A stretch of 64,000 bases of DNA from Solimonas marina (lineage in GTDB: Bacteria; Pseudomonadota; Gammaproteobacteria; Nevskiales; Nevskiaceae): NCBI RefSeq assembly GCF_012241385.1, contig NZ_JAAVXB010000010.1:124001-188000 (forward strand), written 5' to 3'. The position numbers and the translations under genes were made by a program. Under the pieces are notes generated by a model that saw only the letters and a program-made list of their open reading frames with translations, did no database searches and had not been told where the DNA came from. Shown piece after piece: positions 45,688-52,600 of the stretch (position 1 is its first letter; each line of letters starts with the position of its first letter).

Positions 45688-46434
45688 ATGCGCAAAACCA
45701 TCCTCATCACCGGCGCCAGTTCCGGTCTCGGCCGCGGCATGGCCCGCGAATACGCCAAGCGCGGCCACGACCTCGCGCTGTGCGCGCGCCGCACCGAGCG
45801 ACTCGACGAACTGAAGACCGAACTGCTCGCCGCCGATCCGGACATCAAGGTCTCGGAGCGCGCCCTCGACGTGCTGAACTACGATCAAGTGTTCGAGGTG
45901 TTCCGCGCGTTTCGCGACGACTTCGGCGCGCTCGACCGCATCATCGTCAATGCCGGGCTCGGCAAGGGCCAGCCGCTCGGCACCGGCTACTTCCACGCCA
46001 ACCGCCAGACCGCCGAAACCAACTTCGTCGCCGCGCTCGCGCAGTGCGAAGCGGCAATGGAAATCTTCCGCGCGCAGAAGCAAGGTCATCTGGTCGTGAT
46101 CTCGTCGATGAGCGCGATGCGCGGCATGCCGCGCAATCTGACCACCTACGCCGCCACCAAGGCCGGCGTCGCCGCGCTGGCCGAAGGCATCCGTGCCGAC
46201 GTCATCGGCAAGCGCATCAAGGTCAGCACCATCTATCCGGGCTACATCCGCTCGGAGATCAACGAAAAGGTGAAAAAGACCCCGTTCATGATCGACACCG
46301 AGACCGGCTGCCGCTTGCTGGTCAAGGCCATCGACAAGGAACCGGAAAGCGCCTGCGTGCCGCGCTGGCCGTGGCTGCCGCTGAGCTTCGCGATGCGCCA
46401 CCTGCCGCTGTCTGTCGTATCGAAAATGGGTTGA
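45688..46434 (+). CDS. Short-chain dehydrogenase/reductase (second in operon)
   Basis: A 248-aa SDR. TGASSGLG cofactor motif, 'VNAGLG' and active-site 'YAATK' near residue 155 are intact, and the N-terminus 'MRKTILITGASSGLGRGMAREYAKRG' is standard. It lies 10 bases after the phosphatase in the same operon. The two SDRs differ in sequence, so different substrates or steps are likely. Confidence 0.9.
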   Translation: MRKTILITGASSGLGRGMAREYAKRGHDLALCARRTERLDELKTELLAADPDIKVSERALDVLNYDQVFEVFRAFRDDFGALDRIIVNAGLGKGQPLGTGYFHANRQTAETNFVAALAQCEAAMEIFRAQKQGHLVVISSMSAMRGMPRNLTTYAATKAGVAALAEGIRADVIGKRIKVSTIYPGYIRSEINEKVKKTPFMIDTETGCRLLVKAIDKEPESACVPRWPWLPLSFAMRHLPLSVVSKMG

Positions 46435-46470
46435 CGTCAGCACTGACGCCACAAGAGGGGGAGAACCCGC

Positions 46471-47520
46471 ATGAAATGGATGATCTACGGCGCCAACGGC
46501 TACACCGGCGAGCTGATTGCGCGTGAAGCGGTGCAACGCGGTGAACGGCCGGTACTGGCGGGCCGCAGCGCCGGCAAGCTCGAAGCGCTGGCCAGCGAAC
46601 TCGGACTCGAACACCGCGTCTTCAGCCTCGACGATCGCAGCGGCCTGGCCGGCGGTCTGATGGGCATCGACCTCGTCCTGCATTGCGCCGGGCCGTTCTC
46701 GGCGACCAGCGCGCCGATGATCGAGGCCTGTCTTGCGGCCAAGGCGCACTACCTCGACATCACCGGCGAGATCAGCGTTTTCGAGCACGCGCACGCCCAG
46801 CATGCACGCGCACAAGCGGCCGGCATCGTCGTCTGCCCCGGCGTCGGCTTCGATGTCATTCCGACCGATTGCGTCGCCGCAGCACTCAAAGCCGCACTGC
46901 CCGACGCCACGCATCTGGCACTCGGCTTCGATTCGCGTTCGGGATTTTCGCCGGGCACGGCGAAGACCTCGGTCGAAGGACTGGCGCAAGGCGGCAAGGT
47001 GCGCGAGAACGGTGTCATTCGCAGCGTGCCGCTCGCCTATCACGTGCGCCGCATCGACTTCGGCGACGGCGAAAAGCTGGCGATGACCATCCCCTGGGGC
47101 GACGTCTCGACCGCCTTCCACACCACCGGCATCGCGAATATCGAGACCTTCATCCCCGGCTCGCCGAGCATGATCGCCAACGCCAAGCGCGCCAATTATT
47201 TCCGCTGGCTGCTGGGCATGACCTTCGTGCAAAACCTCATCAAGGCGCGCATCGCCAAGACCGTGAAAGGCCCGTCGGCGGAACTGCGCGACAAGCTCAT
47301 CACCCATGTCTGGGGCGAAGCGCGCAATGCCGCGGGAACGACGAAAACCGCGCGCATCCAGGTCGCCAACGGCTATGCGCTGACGGTGACCGGCGCGTTG
47401 GCCGTCATCGCCCACCTCGACGCCCAAGGCGCGGCCGGCGGCGCGTACACGCCGTCCAGGCTCTGCGGCGCCGGACTGGTCGAGCAACTGCCCGGCAGCG
47501 GTGCGATGCGCGTCGACTGA
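46471..47520 (+). CDS. Saccharopine-dehydrogenase-like NAD(P)-binding reductase (trans-acting enoyl reductase type)
   Basis: A 349-aa protein. The N-terminal Rossmann 'MIYGANGYTGELIAREAVQRG' is followed by 'VLHCAGPFSATSAPMIEACLAAKAHYLDITGE', typical of the saccharopine-dehydrogenase NADP-binding family and of trans-acting enoyl reductases. A strong GGGGGAG site lies before ATG 46471. It is the last gene of the operon. The substrate is unknown; a lipid or acyl chain reductase fits the context. Confidence 0.88.
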   Translation: MKWMIYGANGYTGELIAREAVQRGERPVLAGRSAGKLEALASELGLEHRVFSLDDRSGLAGGLMGIDLVLHCAGPFSATSAPMIEACLAAKAHYLDITGEISVFEHAHAQHARAQAAGIVVCPGVGFDVIPTDCVAAALKAALPDATHLALGFDSRSGFSPGTAKTSVEGLAQGGKVRENGVIRSVPLAYHVRRIDFGDGEKLAMTIPWGDVSTAFHTTGIANIETFIPGSPSMIANAKRANYFRWLLGMTFVQNLIKARIAKTVKGPSAELRDKLITHVWGEARNAAGTTKTARIQVANGYALTVTGALAVIAHLDAQGAAGGAYTPSRLCGAGLVEQLPGSGAMRVD

Positions 47521-47543
47521 ACTTCAACGCCACCCAGCTTGAC

Positions 47544-47666
47544 AAACGTGCCGCCCCGCCACGTTTTGGCGAAGATGTCGATTCTATTGGCGAATCTCGC
47601 CAGGCCACCAACAGCGGAAATATTTATCTTATTGAAATTTAAAGACTAAAAATCTGGCAAACGCCT
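47544..47666. other. Intergenic region with weak hairpin after the operon
   Basis: AAACGTG and CACGTTT arms (47544-47566) with a 9-base loop may end the operon. An AT-rich stretch follows, up to the sigma-54 element. Confidence 0.4.
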
Positions 47667-47670
47667 TGCG
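47655..47670 (+). promoter_or_regulatory. Sigma-54 promoter of the YggN-like gene
   Basis: TGGCAAACGCCTTGCG has GG and GC at the exact -24/-12 spacing (10 bases between) and lies 38 bases before the start codon, with AGGGAG as ribosome site in between. Confidence 0.75.
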
Positions 47671-47708
47671 GATTTCCTGGCATCGACACGTATCCAGGGA
47701 GTTTCCAG

Positions 47709-48494
47709 ATGTTCAAGCCGCTCATTGCCACCGTCTTCGTTGCCGCCCTGCTGCCGCTCAGCGCCCGCGCCAGCGATCTCGACTGCCACTACGAGCTGAA
47801 GTCGGACATCCGCATCGACGGTGACGCCGTCGAGCTGCGCGGCGACGACGGCACTTGGCGCCTCGACGGCGATCGCCTGCGCCACGACGGCCAGGATGTG
47901 AACTTGAACGCCCGGCAGCACGCCGCCGTCGACGAATATCGCCGCGGCGTGCTGCAGCTGGTGCCGGCCGTCAACGACATCGCGCTCGACGCCGGGATGC
48001 TCGGCATCGAAGCGATGACGATGAGCTTCGCGGCGCTGACCGACGACCCTGATGATCTGCGCAAGTACCAGAAGCGCGCCGAGAAGCTCGGCGCCAAGGT
48101 TCACGAGCGCTATGCCGGCCGCACGATGCTGCAGGGCTCGCTGGCCGGCGGTCTCTATGACGATGCGCTGGATGCCGAGATCGACGCGATGGCCGAACAG
48201 GCCGCCGCCGACATGGCCGGCAACATCACCTCGCTGGTGTTCTCGGCGATCTTCCATCCGGGCCGCATCGAAGCGCGCGCCGACAGCGTCGAACGGCTCG
48301 TCGAGCAGCGCATCGAACCAAAAGCCGACGCGCTCGAAGCCCGCGCCCGCCCGCTCTGCGCGCAGACCGCGCACCTCGACAGCCTGGAGTCGGTGATCGG
48401 CATCGATGCCATCGACGTCGACGATCACGATCACGATCACGATCACGATCACGACGATCATCATCACCACCACGGTTTTTCGTTCTCGTTCTGA
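47709..48494 (+). CDS. YggN/DUF2884-family periplasmic protein with His/Asp-rich tail
   Basis: A 261-aa exported protein with signal peptide 'MFKPLIATVFVAALLPLSARA'. The YggN-like body includes 'VELRGDDGTWRLDGDRLRHDGQDVNLNARQHAAVDEYRRGVLQLVPAVNDIALDAGMLGIEAM'. The last 25 residues are alternating Asp and His, then five His, so the tail may bind Zn, Ni or Cu. AGGGAG lies 7 bases before the ATG. Function unknown. Confidence 0.85.
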   Translation: MFKPLIATVFVAALLPLSARASDLDCHYELKSDIRIDGDAVELRGDDGTWRLDGDRLRHDGQDVNLNARQHAAVDEYRRGVLQLVPAVNDIALDAGMLGIEAMTMSFAALTDDPDDLRKYQKRAEKLGAKVHERYAGRTMLQGSLAGGLYDDALDAEIDAMAEQAAADMAGNITSLVFSAIFHPGRIEARADSVERLVEQRIEPKADALEARARPLCAQTAHLDSLESVIGIDAIDVDDHDHDHDHDHDDHHHHHGFSFSF

Positions 48495-48584
48495 AGCCGC
48501 ACGGCCTTCGCCGCACACTGCTTGCACTCCCGGGGGCGGGCTGGCACCGTGTCGCCCCCGATTTTTCGCACACAGGCATCCCCC

Positions 48585-48971
48585 ATGCGCGTTCTCCACA
48601 CCATGCTGCGTGTCGGCAATCTCGACCGCTCGATCGCCTTCTACCGCGACGTGCTCGGCATGAAACTGCTGCGTCAGCACGACTATCCGAGCGGCAAGTT
48701 CACGCTGGCCTTCGTCGGCTATCAGGACGAAGCCGACGGCGCGGTCATCGAACTGACGTACAACTACGGCGTCGATCACTACGAGCTCGGCAATGCCTAC
48801 GGCCACATCGCGCTGGAAGTGGACGACGCGGCGAAGACCTGCGATCTGGTCCGCGCCCGTGGCGGCAAGGTCACGCGTGAAGCCGGGCCGATGGCGCATG
48901 GCACCACCGTCATCGCCTTCGTCGAGGATCCGGACGGCTACAAGATCGAATTCATCCAGAAATCGACCTGA
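48585..48971 (+). CDS. gloA: Lactoylglutathione lyase (glyoxalase I)
   Basis: A 128-aa Ni/Zn enzyme of methylglyoxal detoxification, converting the hemithioacetal to S-lactoylglutathione. All four metal ligands known from E. coli GloA are seen: His5 in '[11 protein letters not shown]', Glu in '[10 protein letters not shown]' (about 56), His in 'YGHIALEV' (about 74) and Glu in 'YKIEFIQ' (about 122). ATG 48585 matches the family N-terminus; the longer frame does not. Confidence 0.96.
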   Translation: MRVLHTMLRVGNLDRSIAFYRDVLGMKLLRQHDYPSGKFTLAFVGYQDEADGAVIELTYNYGVDHYELGNAYGHIALEVDDAAKTCDLVRARGGKVTREAGPMAHGTTVIAFVEDPDGYKIEFIQKST

Positions 48972-49042
48972 GCATCTGCGCCGCATCGGTCGCGAGCACG
49001 TTCGGCGGCGCCCATCACCGCTCGATGCGCCGCGTCGAGGCC

Positions 49043-49072
49043 TTGCGCACGCGCCGACACTGCCGCTAGACT
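49043..49072 (+). promoter_or_regulatory. Possible promoter of the ilv operon
   Basis: TTGCGC, 18 bases, TAGACT, about 28 bases before the leader peptide start. Confidence 0.35.
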
Positions 49073-49099
49073 CGCCGCGCTTTTTCGCAAATTGAAGCA

Positions 49100-49162
49100 A
49101 TGAACCTGATTTCGCAGATCGCCCTCGTCGTACTTCCGGTCGTCGTTACCGACGCGCCGTAG
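49100..49162 (+). CDS. ilv leader peptide
   Basis: A 20-codon ORF beginning ATGAACCTG and ending TAG. Ten of its 20 residues are Leu, Ile or Val, with LVVL and VVV clusters near the end. It is followed by a terminator hairpin 18 bases later, and then ilvG. This is the classic design of a branched-chain amino-acid attenuator, where stalled ribosomes free the antiterminator. Confidence 0.88.
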   Translation: MNLISQIALVVLPVVVTDAP

Positions 49163-49180
49163 GGGCTGCTGCACGCAAAC

Positions 49181-49218
49181 AAACCCCGCCGGCGCAAGCA
49201 ACCGGCGGGGTTTTTTCG
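49181..49218 (+). terminator. ilv attenuator terminator
   Basis: A perfect 12-bp stem AAACCCCGCCGG/CCGGCGGGGTTT with a short loop and T run, between the leader peptide and ilvG. The GGGG just after the leader stop could pair with the CCCC as the competing structure. Confidence 0.9.
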
Positions 49219-49279
49219 TATCTGAGCTTCATCCCGCCGGTCCACGCCCCAGGGGTTCCACCCGTCTCGGAACCACATC

Positions 49280-50956
49280 ATGGACATCAACGGCGCAGAA
49301 CTGATCACCCGCTTCCTCGAGGCCCGCATGGACGCGCTCGGCGCGTCCGCGGGCGTCGTCTCCGGCATTCCCGGCGGCGCGCTGTTACCGCTGTACCGCG
49401 CGCTTGCCGATTCGCGGCTGACACATGTGCTGGCCCGTCACGAACAGGGCGCCGGCTTCATCGCCCAGGGCGTGGCCCGCGTCAGCGGCCATGCCGGCGT
49501 CTGTCTGGCGACATCCGGCCCCGGCCTGACCAACACCGTCACCGCCATTGCCGACGCCAAGGCCGACTCGGTGCCGCTGGTCTGCCTCGCCGGCCAGGTG
49601 CCGCGCGCACTGATCGGCACCGACGCCTTCCAGGAAGTGCGTACCGGCCACATCGTCGACTCGATCACCAAGGCCAGCTTCGAGGTGCGTGCCGCCGAGG
49701 ATTTGGTCGATCTGCTGCCGGAAGCGTTCCGCATTGCCGAGAGCGGCCGCCCCGGCCCGGTGGTGATCGAATTGCCGAAGGACGTGCAAACCGAACGTCT
49801 GCGTATCGACTCGCTGCCCGCCCTGCGCCCCGCGACGCGCGCGCCGGCGCCGGACGCCACCGCAATCGGCCGCGCCGCGGAGATGATCGCGCGCGCCCAG
49901 CGCCCGGTGCTCTACCTCGGCGGCGGCGTCACGCAGGCGCGTGCGCAGCATCTGGCGCAGGCCTTCGCCGAGCGCGCAGGCCTGCCGACCACGACGACGC
50001 TGATGGCGCTGGGCACGCTGCCGCCCGAACATCCGCTGGGGCTGGGCATGCTCGGCCTGCACGGCGCGCGCTACACGAATCTGGTGCTCGACGAATGCGA
50101 TCTGCTGATCGCCATCGGTTGCCGCTTCGATGACCGTGCCACCGGCCGCCTCGATCGCTTCGCACCGCACGCCGAGGTCATTCACATTGACGCGGACCGC
50201 CGCGAACTCGGCAAGTTGCGCGCGCCGCAACTGGCGATCTGCGCCGATGCCGGTGCCGCGCTGCGCGCGCTGATCGACGCGGTAAAGCCACAGTTGCGTG
50301 CCGACTGGCTGGCGCGGGTCGGTACGCTGCGTCGCGAGTTTCCGCTGCCGCGTCCCGGTCACGACGACGCGCGCAAGCCGCATGGCCTGATCGCCGCGAT
50401 CGCGGCGATTGCGGACCCGCAGGCGGCGATCAGCACCGACGTCGGCCAGCATCAGATGTGGGTGGCGCAGTCGTATCCGTTCCCGCGCGGCGATCGCTGG
50501 CTGACGTCCGGCGGACTCGGCACCATGGGCTTCGGCGTGCCGGCCGCGATCGGTGCGGCGCTGGCGAATCCGCAGGCCGGCGCGGTCTGCATCTCCGGCG
50601 ACGGCTCGTTGTTGATGAGCGTGCAGGAACTGGCGACGCTCGCCGAGCTGCAGGCCAACGTCAAGATCGTGGTGATGGACAACAGCGCGCTGGGCATGGT
50701 GCGCCAGCAGCAACAACTGTTCTACGACAGCCGCTTTGCCGGTTCGCTGTACCGTCATCCGCCGTCGTGCTGCGCGATTGCCGAAAGCTTCGGCGTACCG
50801 GCCATCGATCTGGGCTTCGTTCGCGATCCGGCGGAAGCGCTGCGCGCCGCCTTCGCGCAACCCGGTCCGATGCTGATTCGCGCGCCGATTGCCGCCGAGG
50901 AAATGGTGCTGCCAGTGGTGATGCCGGGCGCCGCCAACACCGAAGCCATCGGCTAA
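49280..50956 (+). CDS. ilvG: Acetolactate synthase catalytic subunit (IlvG/IlvB type)
   Basis: Thiamine-pyrophosphate enzyme (558 aa) that condenses pyruvate with pyruvate or 2-ketobutyrate in isoleucine and valine synthesis. The catalytic Glu lies in 'ARHEQGAGFIAQG' near residue 53. The FAD-like central domain ('LYLGGGVTQAR') is followed by the TPP Mg motif 'GDGSLLMSVQELATLAELQ...NSALGMV'. It is preceded by a leader-peptide attenuator and followed by ilvE. No small regulatory subunit gene (ilvM/ilvN) lies between. Confidence 0.94.
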   Translation: MDINGAELITRFLEARMDALGASAGVVSGIPGGALLPLYRALADSRLTHVLARHEQGAGFIAQGVARVSGHAGVCLATSGPGLTNTVTAIADAKADSVPLVCLAGQVPRALIGTDAFQEVRTGHIVDSITKASFEVRAAEDLVDLLPEAFRIAESGRPGPVVIELPKDVQTERLRIDSLPALRPATRAPAPDATAIGRAAEMIARAQRPVLYLGGGVTQARAQHLAQAFAERAGLPTTTTLMALGTLPPEHPLGLGMLGLHGARYTNLVLDECDLLIAIGCRFDDRATGRLDRFAPHAEVIHIDADRRELGKLRAPQLAICADAGAALRALIDAVKPQLRADWLARVGTLRREFPLPRPGHDDARKPHGLIAAIAAIADPQAAISTDVGQHQMWVAQSYPFPRGDRWLTSGGLGTMGFGVPAAIGAALANPQAGAVCISGDGSLLMSVQELATLAELQANVKIVVMDNSALGMVRQQQQLFYDSRFAGSLYRHPPSCCAIAESFGVPAIDLGFVRDPAEALRAAFAQPGPMLIRAPIAAEEMVLPVVMPGAANTEAIG

Positions 50957-51039
50957 CGCTGAACACCATGAATTCCGGAGAGTCTCACCGTCGCGACGAA
51001 CTTTCCGTAACATCCCGTCGCGATATTTCGGAGTCGATG

Positions 51040-52113
51040 ATGCACACCCAACCCCCGGGGCTTTACGAAGCCGCCCTGCCGGAAGACTGGCCACAACCCG
51101 AAGCGCTTGGTTTCGGCCAGATTCTCGGCCCTTACCTGGTGCATGCACAGCACTGTGCAGAAAGCGGCTGGCACGCGCCCAGCGTCAGCGCCCGCGCCGC
51201 GCTGCCGGTGCCGATGGCCAGCGCCGGCCTGCAATATGGCTTTTCGGTCTTCGAAGGTCTCAAGGCCTACCGCGATGCCAGCGATCGCATTCACCTGTTC
51301 CGCCCGCGCGATCACGCGCGGCGCCTGCAGCACAGCGCGCAGCGCCTGGTGATGCCGGAGCCGACGGAAGAATTGTTCATGACGCTGTGCCAGCTCGCGG
51401 TGCAGGTACACGCGCGCTATGTGCCGCCGCACGGGCGCGGCTCGCTCTATCTGCGGCCGACGCTGTACGCCGAAGAAGATGCGCTCGGCTTTCGTCCGGC
51501 AAGCCGCCATCGCCTCGCCGTCGCCGTGACGCCGTGCAGCGACCCCGTGCTGCGACACAACCGCTTGTGGGCCGAGACCGAACTGATCCGTGCGGCACCC
51601 GGCGGCATCGGCGCGGCCAAGACCGGCGGCAACTACGCCGCCGGCATCGCCGGCCAGCAACGCGCCAGGCAGAAGGGCTACGACGATGTGATCTGGCTCG
51701 ACGCACTGACGCATCGCGAACTCGCCGAGGCCGGGACCATGAACGTCTTCGTGCAGATCGGCAACGAAGTGCTGACCCCGCCGCTCGACGGCACCATCCT
51801 GCCCGGCATCACCCGCGACAGCGTCTTGCGTCTGCTGCGGACTGAAGGCGTGCCCGTGTCCGAACACCGGATCTCGCTCGACGAACTGGCGGCTGCCGGC
51901 ATGGCCGGTCAACTCGGCACCGCATTCGGCGTCGGCACCGCCGCGCGGCTGACGATGATCGACGAGATCAGCGACGGCAGCACGGCCATCCGCTTTCGCG
52001 ACACCGGCCTCGCCACGCGACTCTACGACAAGCTCAAGCAGGTGCAGGAGGGTGCAACGCACGCCTTGCGCGAGTGGCGCGTCGCCGTGCCGGTGCCGAG
52101 CAGCGCGGACTGA
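51040..52113 (+). CDS. ilvE: Branched-chain amino-acid aminotransferase, type II
   Basis: A 357-aa PLP fold-IV enzyme, last step of Leu/Ile/Val synthesis. Lys in 'GGIGAAKTGGNYAAGIAG' is the PLP Lys. 'FSVFEGLKAYR', 'RPTLYAEEDALGFRP', 'EAGTMNVFVQIG' and 'LDGTILPGITRDSVL' are typical of the BCAT (type II) group. ATG 51040 has GGAG 6 bases upstream; ATG 51037 and ATG 50968 are other options. It is in the ilvG operon. Confidence 0.93.
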   Translation: MHTQPPGLYEAALPEDWPQPEALGFGQILGPYLVHAQHCAESGWHAPSVSARAALPVPMASAGLQYGFSVFEGLKAYRDASDRIHLFRPRDHARRLQHSAQRLVMPEPTEELFMTLCQLAVQVHARYVPPHGRGSLYLRPTLYAEEDALGFRPASRHRLAVAVTPCSDPVLRHNRLWAETELIRAAPGGIGAAKTGGNYAAGIAGQQRARQKGYDDVIWLDALTHRELAEAGTMNVFVQIGNEVLTPPLDGTILPGITRDSVLRLLRTEGVPVSEHRISLDELAAAGMAGQLGTAFGVGTAARLTMIDEISDGSTAIRFRDTGLATRLYDKLKQVQEGATHALREWRVAVPVPSSAD

Positions 52114-52122
52114 GACAGGCCG

Positions 52123-52518
52123 ATGGTTCAGCACGTCATCGACGCGGCTGCGCAGCCTTATGCGCCGGAAGGGCTCGCGCGCAAGGACGTCTGCGGCATC
52201 GACGGTTTTCTTGCCGTCGACATGCGCGTCGGCACCATCGTCGCCGCCGAGCCGTTCGCCGCAGCGCGCAAGCCGGCTTATCGCGTGCGGGTCGATTTCG
52301 GCCCCGTCGTCGGCGTGCTGGAGACCAGCGCACAGATCACGCACTACACGCTGGAATCGTTGATCGGGCGTCAGGTGGTTGGCGCGCTGAATCTCGGCGA
52401 GAAACGCATCGCCGGATTCAAGAGCCAGTTCCTGATCCTCCGCGCGCTGGCGCCGGATGGCAGCGTACATCTGCTCGCGGCCGACGGCGCACCGCCGAAT
52501 GGCGCACCGATCGCCTGA
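52123..52518 (+). CDS. CsaA-like tRNA-binding-domain protein
   Basis: A 131-aa OB-fold protein. 'FLAVDMRVGTIVAAEPFAAARKPAYRVRVDFGPVVGVLETSAQITHYTLESLIGRQVVGALNLGEKRIAGFKSQFLIL' is the EMAP-II/Trbp111-like domain of CsaA, with 'AADGAPPNGAPIA' at the end. It acts as a tRNA-binding or export-related chaperone. It follows ilvE by 9 bases, so it is co-transcribed. Confidence 0.88.
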   Translation: MVQHVIDAAAQPYAPEGLARKDVCGIDGFLAVDMRVGTIVAAEPFAAARKPAYRVRVDFGPVVGVLETSAQITHYTLESLIGRQVVGALNLGEKRIAGFKSQFLILRALAPDGSVHLLAADGAPPNGAPIA

Positions 52519-52543
52519 TCGCAAGCCAAATTCTCAAGCGCAT

Positions 52544-52579
52544 AAAAAACCTCCCTCGGCGAACCGAGGGAGGTTTTTT
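52544..52579. terminator. Bidirectional terminator
   Basis: A perfect 16-bp stem with A6 on one side and T6 on the other, loop CGAA. It ends the ilv operon and the convergent peptidase gene. Confidence 0.95.
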
Positions 52580-52600
52580 CAATCGAGCGCGGTCGAATGC

